A stretch of 64,000 nucleotides of DNA from Charina bottae. Its lineage: Eukaryota; Chordata; Lepidosauria; Squamata; Charinaidae. The position numbers and the translations under genes are program-made. The DNA lies in the NCBI GenBank assembly GCA_023362775.1, contig JALMGJ010000013.1, forward strand, positions 26,266,274 to 26,330,273. Reading direction: 5' to 3'. Below the pieces are notes generated by a model. It had not been told where the DNA came from. It worked only from the letters and a program-made list of their open reading frames with translations, and made no database searches. Shown one piece after another: positions 49,500 through 62,039 of this stretch (position 1 is the stretch's first letter; each line of letters starts with the position of its first letter).

Positions 49500-50188
49500 A
49501 ACACTGCAAACTCAGCCGAGGCAGCAGGGCCATGTCCCAAAAGAACACCGTGGTCTTGCCCTTGTAGATCAAGGGGACGCCTTTCAGCAACTCTCCATTA
49601 TGTAAAAATGCTTAGGCAAGACTCAAGAACAGCAGCCACGCCCTCCCCCTTTTGAAAGCATTTTTATCTCCCCCCCCTTAGCAGGCATATAAACAGATTT
49701 CAGGTTTCATGGCAGCTCTCAGCCATCCATGAGATTGTGATTTCCAAAAATTTTAAATTGTATTGGTCTTGAAGGAAGCCAATGTGGTTTTGTTTTTTTT
49801 AATTAAAGGTAGCAAAGATGCTTGACCTGAAATTGAAATGTTAAAACGTATGCTCTTAGAAGTACAGCCTAACACTAAAGATACGTGTTAAGACTGTAGT
49901 AGTGTTGAAGGCTGCGTGACAGTGTTAACATAGGTTTTAGTAATATCTCCCTGCTCCCTCTTCTAGTTAAATTATAAAGCCACCCAGCATACAAGCAAGC
50001 CAGGGAAAAGAACGGAAGGTTTGCATAAAATTACAGTTAAACGGTAGCCCCCCCTTTTAATTTAGCCCAGTCTTCCATGGAACCAAGGCAAGGCACCCCC
50101 AGACCAACTTAATTCCGTTCACAAAAATGACACTCCTGTCTTCTACAAAAACTTCCCAAGGGCATTACCAGACCAGTTTTTACAACAA
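49500..50188. other. Short intergenic interval ECH1 promoter to HNRNPL 3' end
   Basis: I see no exon or clear repeat in this stretch, which separates the ECH1 start from the HNRNPL poly(A) region. Confidence 0.4.
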
Positions 50189-50467
50189 TTTATTTTCCAA
50201 ACAGCTTTATTAAATGTGCCAACTAGCACAGGCAGCACGTTGTATGAATGGGGGGGAAACCTATCACATGTACAATAGTTTTAAAATTAGATGTCCTCTG
50301 AATGCCACGGGACTTCTTTCCAGCTGCCATAGCTGCAGGCAGGCTCTAATTAAGCTTTTTTGTTTAAAATAAAAAGACATGGGAGCTTTGCCAAAAAAAC
50401 AAAACAAAACGAATCACACACAAGAAAGTTAACGGAGCAGTCTTCTTTGTCAGGAACCAAAGAGGAA
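50189..50467 (-). other. HNRNPL: HNRNPL 3' UTR with two poly(A) signals
   Basis: AATAAA on minus at 50206-50211 and again at 50189-50194, about 260-275 bp after the stop codon, gives a compact 3' UTR. Confidence 0.6.
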
Positions 50468-53400
50468 TTAGGAAGCGTGCTGAGCAGTGGAGAAGCAGAG
50501 TTTCAGTGTGTAGGGATATGGCCCATCTAGGAGAAAGCCAGACATAGTTATGAGTCGCCTCAGCTTTATTTACGCTGACAATAGAAACAGACGGGGCACA
50601 TCCCATGTCACCATCAACAGCCACACAAAAAAGAAGTATTTCTCAAGCGTTCCCAATTTCCCCCACTCTGATCCATTCGGGCTGATGGCCTCACTCAGCC
50701 CTTGAATAGCCAAGACAAGAGCTAAACTTCACATCATTCAGATTTAAACGTAAATCACTTCAGATATAATTTACTACTCTAGTGTTTAGTGATAATCCCC
50801 TTTTCATGGTAATAATTACAACACAACTCTGAAGACCACACACAAATATTCAGGGGACTGCAGGCTGCACATCTCTTCAGACAAGTAACACCTATCTGAC
50901 CTCAGTTCTCAATACAGGTAGTCCTCACTTAATGACCACAACTAGGATCGGCAACTCCATCACTAAGGGACGTGGTTGTTACATGAAACATAACAAAGTG
51001 TGACGTCATGTTACCGCAATTTCCAACTTACTGCCAGCTTCCCTATTGACTTTTCTTGTCGGAAGCCGGGTGTGAAGCTTGCAAATGGCAATCATGTGAC
51101 CGTGGGATGCTGCAATGGCTGTAAATGCCCGCCAGATGCAAAATGCAAGGACTGGTCGTAAAGCTACGTTTTCAGCACTGTCTTAAGTTCGAACGGTCGC
51201 TAAACAGGGCAGAGGTCTACCTGTACAACCTTGATGTTGACTGCAGGGATGATCTTAACTTTGAAAGGAGGGTTTAGAATGTCAACCCCCAAGTTTACTT
51301 CACGTCCATTACAAATTATAAACACGGAGGCCTAATTCAGAATGTGCTTGTGCCAGTAGCTGCTTTTTCCTTCCAACCTGCAACAGTTTGGCAGAGGTGG
51401 CAACGGGGATCTACCGGCAGGGTCTCCAACAGGGTCAAAACCCTGTCAATGTTTAGGACCTATTAGCTTGCCTTTCCTACCAGCAAAAACAGACAGAGGA
51501 AGGGAATACGGCAGGGAGATTCCCAAATCCTATTGCCATCAGGCCCGCTTCTTCAGCGTCTAGAAAGCCCAACATGTAAACCCGCACTGTGCCCCCCACC
51601 CCGAGGGGCTTACTTGGGTTTTTCATCTGATAGTGGTTGAGGAAAGCCAGAGTTTCCAGCGCATCCCCTTTGGTTTCCCACTCCAGCAGGCCCGAAGAGC
51701 TCCTTTCACCTGTAGGCGTATCAAGAAACAGGTTAAGCTGCTGCAGAGGCAAGCAGGCTGAGGGGCGGACTCCAGCTCCCATCATACCCATCCACTCTGC
51801 TGCCCCAGAACAGCGCGGACACCCCCCCCCCCAATTCCCGCTTTCCGAGGAGCAGCATTCCCAAGACAGATCTCTGCAGTGGGATACTTACTTTTTCCTG
51901 AAAACACCTTGACTGACGCCGGTCTCTTCACCCCCAGCTCATCACAAATCTGACGGGGGAAAAGATGCCACATGTAACAGGAGCATTACGCCGCTACTCT
52001 GATCATGCTAATGTATACTTTATGATGCTCATCTTCAGTCAAGTTCTATTCCCAGAGACCTTACTGCTTTTCCATACAATTTTCAGCCATTGCTGAACTG
52101 TGTTTTATATATTTTCAGTGTTATGTTGAAAATGTATTGGTAGGAGCAAAAAGGAGAGTTGCTTCTAAGTATTATCCTATAGCAAAATGGAAAAATACCA
52201 AACAAGCAACAATTGGTCTTGATTATTTTCGGTCAAGTGCTTTTTAGCACTTCACAGCCTCTTCTTGTATCACTTCTGTCAAAAATTAACATTAATTCAT
52301 TGTCATCTTGTGAGGCCAAATAAAGAGCAGCTCATATCCAGGCTCAGGATCCAGAGATTTGCCAATGGGATGAACCAGCAAGGCTGCCTAACTGGTCCAT
52401 TCTAGTTGCCACTTCCAGGCACACCAGAGGCTCTGCTAACGTCATATCCAGACATACGTGTCTTTTTTCTTTATTTGAATTTATATTACCGCCCATCTCC
52501 CCCGTCGGGGGACTCTAGGCGGTTCACAATAAAACAGTAAAAACATAAATAAAAATTTACAATATTAATAAACAATATAAAATCCAAGCATAAAAGAAGT
52601 TAAAGATGGTAATACTAGGGGGCTTCATGGGACCAGCCATCCCCAAGAGGAACTGTTGGCATTACCCTCCCAGGCAAGCCGGCAGAACCAGGTTTTTAAG
52701 TCTTTTCTTTAGTATTACCGTTTCCTACTTTTAAAGATGTAAGCTGCACAGAACCACTGGGAGTGGATGCTGTTGGAATCCAATAAAGTCGTCATCATAT
52801 CATACAGTAATGGCAGCACATTTTGCATGTCCCGATTCTTCCTAAACCGTCTGTTGAATTATTTCCCCCATATTATGGACAAGCAGGCTGAGGCTCCCCA
52901 TGTCAAAGTTCTTACCTCGTAGAAGTTATCCTCTGTCACTTCCAGAGGTGCGTTGAAGAAATGGAGCACGTTGCTGGGATGCTGGATTCGGTTCTTGGCT
53001 GCTTGCTCAGGGGTTGAAAACCGATTGTTCCGAGAGCCGCTGAAATCTTTGTAGCTGCAGGAGCCGTCCTCAAGACCGTAAGACTGGCCGGGCATGATGG
53101 CCTGCTGCTTTGACACGCTGCAGACAAACCAAGGAACGGCGTTCAATTGCGCACTCCTGGTTTTGACGCAGACTCAGGAGGGTCCTGGGGTACTCCAAAT
53201 GGAACTCACCATACATTCAACTTCTGATCGAACATGAAGTTATTGTTGAGGTGGGTGATTGCTCGGTCCACCGCATACCCGTCTGCCATCTCCACCATGG
53301 CCGCTCCAGGCTTGCTTTTCATGAACTTCACCTAAAAAAGGCACCCCTTTGTTCAACCACAAAAAAGGGCAGAAGCAACCCCCACCCCGGGTACGAGTAC

Positions 53401-56400
53401 AAACTTGTGTCCATTTTAATAGGGATTGTTTTATAAACACTGGATCAAAACAGCAGCCATTCTCTGCACTCAAAACGACTTCCCCCAACCAGAGACTCTC
53501 CAGGCATCAATCTCATGCCCATCTTACCTCTCACGACTGGTTCTCAAAGCCCACACTTAAGTGAATGCAAGAACAAGCTTTCCCAATGTAGCATTGGCCT
53601 GCCTTTTTAACTGAACCTGTTCCCAAAGGAGTGAAGACTCCAGACTCTCTGGAGCCTTAGTACTTAAAAATCTAGTGTGATTTTCGCAGGCGGTAAGGAA
53701 TGCAGCACTGGCAGATCGGGATGCGGCTCAAGACACAGCTGGCAGCCAGGCAGCCAGAGAGGGCACTTGGGTTTTTCAAGCAATGGACAGGACCACCCCA
53801 ACAGCAACTTGCCCAAAGGTCCCTGAAGCAAGCAGAAAATACTGTGGGACTGACTGCTAATGGGGAGGGGTTCCAGAGCTGCTGATGTGAAGCAAGCAGG
53901 CTCACAGCCCGGAGAGACCTGCACCAAGAGGAACCACTGAGGACCAACGGAGCCCCTTCCAGCACCCCTCAGGCTCTGCCAACATTGGATCCACCGGGTC
54001 CCTCGGCAGCTCACCTTCTCCACGTTTCCATAGAGGCAGAAGACGTTGAACACACGGTCACAATTCATCTTGGACTGGTCCAAGCCATACACCATCAAAA
54101 CGGGGCTGTCGGCGTGGGGGCCGTACTCCGGAGGGGGTGGCGGAGGAGGGGGGTGCCCGTACTGAGGCCCATAGCGGCTTGGTCCCCTGTGGCGGCCACC
54201 CACGGGCGGGCCCATCCGCCTGCCTTCGTAGTGAGGAGGAGGGGGGCCGTACCCTTCGTCGTGATAGTGGCCGTGATAGCCCCCGTGAGGTCCTCCTGAA
54301 GGAGGGAGCAAAGGTCAGCAAACAGAAGGGCAAAGCCGGGCCAGGGCCAGAGCAGCTGCCACCCGGACTGCGCCTTACCGTATTCAGCAGGATGATCCCC
54401 GAGGAGAGGAGGCTGCCTCTGGCGCTTGTTAGGGTTCCCGCCCGGCTCCCCTGCCAAAAGGAGACGAACGTTAGAAACGTCTAGGAACAGCTCAGTCACC
54501 TCGATTTCTGGGGCATACCTGGATGTTGGGAGACCTTGCTTAGGCCACAAGGCCAGCCCGTGGCATTCTCCGTATTAAAAACTCCAGCATCCTCAGAATA
54601 GGTCTCTTTTCCACCATGGGAGAAAAGGGGGGATAAAGAAAACACCTCCTCCTTTTCAGGGGCACAACGTACCACCGTCTCTCCTCCCAGTCCACCCTGA
54701 CTGCCCCTCCTATTGAGTTAGGGCAGTGCTGGAAAAGGCCACTGGAGGTGGGTCACGATGCTACCTCGGACGTAAGAGCTCTGATCTCTCTTTCGGCCAT
54801 TTAAGCAGCTCATCTGATGAACTAGAGCTCTGTGGATTCCAAGCATGATTCTCAAGAATCTATCTGGCCTCACCAAGATGTGCTCAATCCTATCTTAGTT
54901 TGCTCACTTTCCTCCAGAAATTTAACAATGTGGCAGGGAAGGGTAAAAAAAGGATCAACGGAAGCCAATTTCATGACCAACTCAAACATCAGGGCAACAG
55001 GAAAAAAGACAAAACAAAACTCTTTGCCAGCCCACTCCCCACCTCTAGCAGAGCTAAAAGGATTAAACAAGACCAAGAAGAAGATGGCAAAGCAAAGCAA
55101 AAACAGTTGTCCAGTTAAAATGTAAATCGATATACAAGACAGAAGAATTTAAGCAATTCATACAATTTTCTTTCGTTCTTTAAAAAAGTAGTGTTTCGCA
55201 GTTTATTTCAATAGTCATTACAAAGATTGAAAAAGGCTACTTACAGCAGGAGTTTACAGTACAATGTCCCTTGTCACATATATATTCTGCATTTCTCTTA
55301 CCATTGGACGCTTCAACAGTGTAAGCACAGTTCTGAAAGATGGCGTCCCATCAAACATACACTGCGACCCTGCGTTACATGGTTTCAGAGTCAAATACAC
55401 GTCAAAAGGCACGAAACTGACACAATTAAATAAAAAAATTAAATAAAAAAGGGCTCACAGATTTTTTTTTTGTCTTCAGATGGTATCAAGAAAAAAGGAC
55501 ATAGCAAAGGTGTAATAATGAGTGTCCCTTCCGTGTTGCATCTCCTGATGTTTTGTCATGTGCTGTTAACAGGTTGGGTGCTTCTGGCTGTGTAGGTCTC
55601 CCATGTGCGTGTCTCTCCTCTGTTAATGGAGTGTGCCTTGGACCTCAAGTGCCCCTGGAGCGCAAAGTGCCCCCAGTCTCTAGGGAGCTGGGGGCTTCGG
55701 GGACTTGGTGTTTGTCTGGGTTTTTGTCTGTCTCCACTTGGCGCTGATAAATGTTGGCAGCCGAGGACTGCAAGAAAAGGAGTAATAAATGCCCTCTCAA
55801 ACCAAACCAAGTTGATATGGAGAGCATCTTATGTCCTGAAGGGTCTCGGGGATCTACTCCGTTCTCCGGTAAGACCGTTGGTGCACTCTGTCTGAGACCC
55901 CTCTGGTCTGTGTTTTTCTAGGTTCTGTGTTACGTTCTTGGGTTCAAGGTTTTTTTTGGCTTTGTTTTGTTTTGTTTTGTAAGCATGTCGTGGCCTGGTG
56001 AGTCTTTCTCTCTTTTTCTCTGTCTCACTCTGTGCTTGTAGATGTCTCTTGGATCGCGGTGTTGTGTTCTCGATGTTAGAAAATGAACTCAATCTGTTGC
56101 GTTTCGGGTACACTTAAGATGCTGCATGTTTTCTCCAGGCAGAGCTAATGGAAGGTTGACCTTTTTTTTTTTCCTACACTGTGTAGTGTTAAAGAGTGTC
56201 TAGCAGAAGGCAGATCCCAGGCCATTCAGAACTTCCACTGCAGTTGCATACGGTTCCCCAGGGTCATATGGGAATCTGCTCAGAGCTGGGGCAAGGCCAG
56301 ATATCGCACCTCCTCGGGGCCCAGCCCGAGGGCAGAGAGCCGGGAGGCAGCTTCTGAACTGCCCAGCCCTGCCAACTTAGCCACTGCCAATCTGCACAGC

Positions 56401-59400
56401 GCCTAAGTATGTACCTTGGAGGAGAAAGTGAGTCATGTTCATGTCAAGTCATGTAATGCCATTGCTTGCTTCGCCGTGAGGGTGGGGTCAAAAACGACCT
56501 CTGCCGGACCCCCCATCCAACAGCCTCCCCATGCTTGTTTGGAGCCGTGAGACGATCCTTCTACATCCATGGAACCAACCAACTCAACTGCCAAGTCTTA
56601 AACGCCTACTGTGAAAGCGCAGCCCGTTTCGTGCGTGGAAAGGCAAGGCTGCCCAGCCCAGCTAACAAAGGGAGCGTCCCCTTTTGGGCGTGGTAAGAGG
56701 ACAGGCCAAGGCAGGGCTTGCCAGCTAGCTTTAGACCAAGCTGAAGCAGATGGAGGTGACCCACCCTCACAGTCCCTTTCAAGGAAATGGCGTTGGAGAC
56801 CCCTTTATCAAAGGACCCCAAGACTTATGCAGCCCCCCCGAGTCCCACAGCCTGCACGCAGAAAAGGATTTCCTTGAGCACAAGAGAAGCACTTTTCCCT
56901 TCACCCCGCTTCATGGAATGGCGGAAGTGCAATATTTACACACAGACCCACAAATGAGATAGCTAGATTAGCACTGGGGCCGAAGGCTGCGGGACACACC
57001 TCGGGCTTTCCACAAGACTTCCACTTCCAAACAGAGGGGAACAGCCATCCCCACACCCCCCAGGAGTCAAAGCTCCCTAGACTCCATTCCGGGTTGCCCC
57101 TTGGAAAGGTAATCTGAGCGCAGCCTGCTTTCCAACTCCCCTCTCAACCGCAACACCACCTTCCTAGTGCTGCAATCCACACGTGCACTAGAGACATAGC
57201 ACAAAGAGGAGGAGTTCTGTACGGAAGACACCAGATCAGACACAATCGGGGAGGCGAAGCCACCCCCATTCCTTTGTTGCTATTCTCGACACCCCCTCGC
57301 CTTGAGTCTCATAAGACTCAGGAAGCCCCCTGTAGCTGAAGCCAAGGCGCTGCTGCTCTGGCGTTCAGGGTTCCAAAACCGGGCACCATGTTGGGCAGCA
57401 GGCAAATGGCATTACATCACACAAATCAGCTTTAGGAAGTGTGCTACTCAGCGGGAAAAGGAAGGGTCTGTGTGTAGCTTGAGAGCAGTCTGCCAAGGTT
57501 ACCTTGCCCACTGAGGTTGGGGTTGGTGTAGTCCCACGTGTCCTGGTCGTTCTTGAATACATTCAGGCGAGTGGGCTAAACAGAGCAGAAACAAACGCGC
57601 ACAAATAATACGGGGGGATCACGTGAGCGAGCAACAAAGCCCTACCATGTCCCTCTCCTATGTTATTACGCTGGCTGCTGAGCTGTGACAAAACAGTGAC
57701 CCAACCAGCTTATTATATCAACCATGAACCAAGTCCCACCGACGGTCTCTATTCCACATTAGCCGACAATACCTGGCAGTTAGTACAACTGTTTATGATC
57801 GAAGCAGATGTAATTTTTGTTATGTGCCCAGCCTTGACCTGCTTTCCATGAAGGATGTTGGACTTACCACTTCTTTGCTAGTTAGGGGGGACTGAAGTTC
57901 AACATCAAACAAATCTCTGGCTGGCAACGGCCACATTAAGAGTCCTTTTTGCTGGCAGCCACTGCAAGAGTGTTACTGTAACTTATTTTACAAATTAGCT
58001 GCCCTACTGGCAGGAATTCCTGCCATTCTGCGACTTAACAGGGCAGAAGCACCAGACCAGAGTTTTCCCAACTTTTCAACTAATGGCCTAATGCCCTTAC
58101 CTATTAGTAAGATCTCTTATGCAAAGAAGCTACATCAGATAGCTACTGAACACCACAGATGTTTCTGTGCAACACACAACTTGGTCCCCTCTTCTGGAGC
58201 CCCACTCACCTTTGCGTATTCAATCTTCAGAGTACAGCAGCCAGAGTAAATGTCGGCCCCATTCAGAGAAGCTTTTGCTCTCTGAGCACTCTGCACAGAA
58301 TCAAATGTTTGCAGAGTTAAAGAAACCTTAACTGGTTGTTTCCTAATCAACTTCCGTCAAGCTACTCGCCTTTGTTCACAGAGCAGCTTTCTAGGCACAA
58401 AAGTGCCCAATCTCCCACCGCCCACGAGAAAGACAGTTCTGAACAAGTATTAGCCAAGCGCTCCACTCTTCTCAGCTATCAAAAACAAAAGGATATTCCA
58501 CCATAGCCTGGACCCCATTCTTCCTAAAGATAACAATCCGCTGAACTGGACCACACGGGTTGCAGATGGTATACAGGACATCCTACAAGAGAAAGACCGT
58601 AAAAGTCAGCACATCTCACAAGAACAGCCCCTGAGAGTCTCCTGACAGCCCTGTCTTCCGGAGACCTCAACTGCACCATTTATTGAGACAAGGAGGCAGA
58701 CCCGCCTTCTGCAGTCCAGAGGCAAACCATTCAGACAACTCTATCTTAACCATCGATCGGCTCTTTCTGACTGGGTCCAAAGCAGGCTTGGAGGCCCACT
58801 GAAAACCAGGACTGCCACCTCCTCAGGTACTCAATGTAGATCTGGGCCAACACAAAAGCAGCCCCATAACGCACCGTTGTAATGGAGTAGATGGGGTTCA
58901 GAATGGTGAAGAGCAAGACGTTGTTAACTCCCCGAGAATCATCTGAGTCACCAGGGCGTGAAATCTTCTGGCTCGTGGAATAGTTGACGAAGGCCGGGTG
59001 CCCAGCAATGTAGATCTGATTGTCAGCTGCATAATTCACAGCATTGCACGCTCCTAGTATGTCCTCAAACTCTACTAGAGCCTGTCTCTTTTTGGGCATC
59101 ACCACCACGTAGCTGGGGGCAGAGAGGGAAAAGGGAACTCTAAGTCATTGGAACATGCACAACCCGTCACTGTATCCCCCTGGATGTTCAGGCTGCCAAT
59201 TCCTCACCTGATTGGGCCAAATTCTTGCAGGGCCTCCACAAGATCAGCTTCCACCACACCATCAATCAGACCTCTGATATGGACCACAGGAGAAGCAGCC
59301 GGTTTGTGAGGATCATCATAGTTCTCCTGCAAGAAAAAATGAGGTCATTTGACACTTCCATCAATAACATTCTAATGCAAAAGCAGAGGAGACTCTTTCA

Positions 59401-61056
59401 GAAAGAGGTGTTCTGTGGTACTGCAAACTGGAGCAGTTGAATCAATGCTATTTAGCCCAAATGGAAGAGCCACAGCTAACTTAGCAGGATACAGTTAAAT
59501 GGAATTCCCTGTCATCAGAGCTACCGATTAAGCTACCGATTTATTTTTTTTAACGAGAATAGGAAAATTAACAGGGAAAAGATTATCGTTGGCTATTAAT
59601 CCTGAGGACTGCTCACTGACCACACAGCCGCCCTTATATGTTGATGGGAAGCAACAGCAGAAGTGGCTGTTGGCTGGATCCAGCACAGTTCTTCTTGTCT
59701 CAGCTTATGCTAAAAGAGCACCAACTGGGTTTCTTGGGCCAATTCATGTTCAAAGCCCCCCCCCCCCCCGCTAATGCTCCTTGTTCAAGGGAGAGCGAGA
59801 AAAACCTTTGCCCACCCTAAGCATTAGTAAACCTGAGCCCACAATCTAGACGTTCCGGGCCCGATTGTCAAATCGAGTTAACAATACTGCCCAGCAGACA
59901 GCTGCAGAAACCAGTGCCACAATGCACACACCCAAGTTTAAAACACTCAAAAGACAGTTGCAGTGACTTTCTCCAGCAAGAGTACAGGAAAAGCCCTTGA
60001 AATTACTCTGCCCGCAGAACTTTCACAGCAGATGGAATTGGATGCTGCAGGCTGAGCTAGTGACACACAACTCAAGTACCGTAACAGTAAATACATTCAC
60101 CTTTTATTTGCAGTTGTAGTGGGGAATGTGAAAGTGATCGCTTGCCTGGGGTCTGTTCCCCAGATGCGGCTCTCTAGAGCCACAAGCCTTCTGCCCATCG
60201 AGGCCAACCCTTTCTTGTGGCAGCAAACGCTTTGTGCGCCATGGGGTTAATGCATGCCTTTTCGTTGTGACTTACTCCGCGAAAGGCTGCTAAGTGCTGC
60301 CATTTTAAGGCATCACAGGCCAAGTCCACCGAGGCCTCAGTAAAGCAGGCGGCAATCCGTCCTCACAGCAGGCTGGTGGACTGCTTCTGTAAATGGAAGC
60401 TCCACTCCCTGGATAGGGCGGCCGCCCTTTCTCCCTCCCAGCCTTTCAGCTCAGAGCCCAAGGAAAACCCGTGACTTTAAGTGCTGAAGGAAGACTTGCT
60501 CGCGGGGCCCGCTCCCACACAGGCGGCCCCACGCTCAGGGGGAAGACTGCGCCTACCCATGGAGGCTCCACGCCGGCCCCCTACTCCAGCGCGACTTTCC
60601 CGCCTGCTCTCCCTAGGAACGCCCTTGACTACAACTCCCATCTTCCCAAACCCCGACGCCCCACCCGCGCGGAACTACAGCCCCCATGCCCGCTACGAGG
60701 AGGGAGGAGGGGCGTTGTGCTCCAGCGCGAGCCGCGTTTTAAAGCTCTTCCGGCCGCGGAGGGCGGACGGTTTGGTTCCCCTCCAGGACGTCCCTGCCCA
60801 GCTCCGCCCTTCTCCCCCGGGCCTTTCTTCCGCGGCCCGGCTCCGCTCTCACCCCGCCTCCGCCGGCCGCTCCCCCCGGCCCATGATCCGCGTTCTCCGT
60901 TTTCTGGCGCTTCGGGGCGCGCCCGCCTTCAGGGCCGCCCCCGTAGTAACGGCCGGAGCCTCCGCCTCCGCCTGCCATCTTCACCATATCCCCGCCGCGT
61001 CCCGAGCCGCCGCCGCTTTCGCCGCTCTGGGAACCTCGCCACCGCCGCCGCGACAT
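50468..61056 (-). CDS. HNRNPL: Heterogeneous nuclear ribonucleoprotein L (complete)
   Basis: Thirteen coding exons on minus: 60853-61056 (ATG), 59208-59326, 58875-59112, 58497-58582, 58210-58306, 57503-57575, 54379-54450, 54015-54295, 53210-53331, 52916-53117, 51892-51949, 51614-51709 and 50468-50526 (TAA). They join in phase to 568 residues (human 589). It is a nuclear RNA-binding protein that binds CA-rich RNA and controls splicing and stability. Four RRMs are seen: RRM1 about 80-155 (VVHIRGLID, KKRQALVEFE), RRM2 about 172-250 (VLLFTILNPIYSITT, GVQAMVEFDS), RRM3 about 358-432 (VLMVYGLDQSKMNC, GAAMVEMADG) and RRM4 about 479-565 (NVLHFFNAPLEVTE, SGLLEWETKG). There is a Gly-rich N-terminus and a Gly/Tyr/Pro-rich linker with eight prolines before RRM3. 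The end FSTAQHAS matches the human protein. One intron is AT-AC type and intron 6 holds a candidate poison exon. Confidence 0.98.
50913..51226. mobile_element. MITE, family D, in the last HNRNPL intron
   Basis: TACAGGTAGTCCTCACTTAA to AGGTCTACCTGTA with TTTTCTTGTCGGAAGCCGGG inside. Confidence 0.85.
52465..52720 (-). mobile_element. CR1/L2-like LINE 3' end with C-terminal codons
   Basis: On minus, codons for LKTWFCRLAWEGNANSSSWG precede a 3' UTR and the end CGCCTAGAGTCCCCCGACGG, GGGGAGATGGGCGG. It matches the LINE at 36310-37110. HNRNPL intron. Confidence 0.8.
55245..55416 (-). other. HNRNPL: Candidate HNRNPL poison exon in intron 6
   Basis: On the minus strand a T-rich tract ending GTGTCAG gives an acceptor with the exon starting at 55416. 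Two good donors follow: GTAAGA after 55302 (115-nt exon) and GTAAGT after 55245 (172-nt exon). Joined to the upstream coding exon (57503-57575, phase 1), the frame reads GTT TCG TGC CTT TTG ACG TGT ATT TGA, a stop after eight codons. Human HNRNPL limits its own level through a poison exon in intron 6. This match in position and effect is inferred; conservation was not tested. Confidence 0.5.
58307..58496 (-). other. HNRNPL: AT-AC (U12-type) intron of HNRNPL
   Basis: The 5' splice site reads ATATCCTTTT directly after ATGGTGGA, and the intron ends AAAC before ATTTGATTCTG. Joining these restores MVEFDSVQ exactly. A branch-site-like TTCTTTAAC (58316-58324) lies about 11 nt before the AC, one mismatch from the U12 consensus TTCCTTAAC. 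GT-AG splicing cannot give this frame here. Length 190 bp. Confidence 0.88.
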
Positions 61057-61250
61057 GGCGCCCACACTACACCAACCCAACCTCGCTCCCTCCTCAGGCA
61101 CGCCTCTATTGGGCCCGCCCGCCGTCACTCAACGCCGTCGAGGCTCTCATTGGGTCGAGGCGGCACCTTACCTACCTTTGTCCCGCCCTCCGCCGCCATA
61201 GGATCGGCTGTCTCCCGCCTGCCGATATGATTCGCTCTCACTTCTGTTTA
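60480..61250 (-). promoter_or_regulatory. HNRNPL: HNRNPL CpG-island promoter
   Basis: Very CpG-rich sequence covers the first exon and upstream region. No TATA box. The nearest CCAAT box on the gene strand is at 61108-61112, about 50 bp above the ATG. Confidence 0.75.
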
Positions 61251-61842
61251 TCAAGTGTTTTCGCCTTTTCAGTTGGCCAGCAGGAACGTCCGTCCCCTCT
61301 TTCTTCAAACTCATTGGGTTAAAGCGGCGTCTCTCCGCGCGGCGTCCCGCCCCACCACATTGCTCCTCATGAAGTTCCCTCCTCCTTCTCCATAAAACCG
61401 TCGACTTGCCTGAAAGGCTACGGTTTGACCCTGACATCCCATTGGCTGCTTAAAGTGTCCATCTCAGCCGTTCGAATCCGGATTGCGCCAAATCTCAAAT
61501 GAACACCCTGATTGGGTCCTGTAAGGATACGCGTTCGCTCCAAGGGGTTAAATTTATTGGTTGGTTTTGTGCCCGTCACTCTTCTCTATTGAAACCCATT
61601 GGACCGGCGCCCCTCGATCTTTATTTTAATTGGTAGACGTGACTTCAGTCCCAACCCTGTCCCTCTTCTTATTGTGAACCAATAAGGTCTCAGTTCAAGA
61701 AAGATGGGGGGGTTCTCCAACGGTCGTCTTTCAACGTTCAACCAGGAGAAGCCCCGCCCTCCCCCCTTTTACGTCGAGCTGGTGGGGAAGCAAAGGCTGA
61801 TGGGAAAGGCCTGGATCTGGGCCAAGGCTGCTCGGGGATTGG
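61108..61842 (-). promoter_or_regulatory. Array of ten CCAAT (NF-Y) boxes upstream of HNRNPL
   Basis: CCAAT on minus at 61108, 61149, 61313, 61441, 61511, 61556, 61598, 61629 and 61838, and one on plus at 61679 (first base of each pentamer). Several have NF-Y-like flanks, e.g. CAGCCAATGGG at 61441 and GACCCAATCAG at 61511. Five boxes between 61511 and 61629/61679 are 31-50 bp apart. Confidence 0.7.
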
Positions 61843-61924
61843 TCGAAGGACAGCTCGGTTGCAAAGGATCATGGGAGCTGCCTTGAACTTTGGCCAAGAT
61901 GATGCATGCAAGGCATGTTGGCTA

Positions 61925-62035
61925 AGAGATGGTTTACTGACTTCACACAACATACTAGCCCTGATCTAGCCACGTGGACTGGGTTAATGCAGCCAGTTAA
62001 CCATATGCTAGCCCAGGTGTTGTGTGAACCCAGCC
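61925..62035. mobile_element. Palindromic MITE-like element, related to family F
   Basis: TTCACACAACATACTAG and CTAGCCCAGGTGTTGTGTGAA are inverted ends around a diverged centre. Confidence 0.55.
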
Positions 62036-62039
62036 TGCC

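Noticed and set aside
60471..61322. Long plus-strand open frames (283 and 249 codons) over the HNRNPL first exon
   Set aside because: They are antisense to HNRNPL exon 1 in CpG-rich DNA, where stop codons are rare, and have no recognisable domain or splice context.
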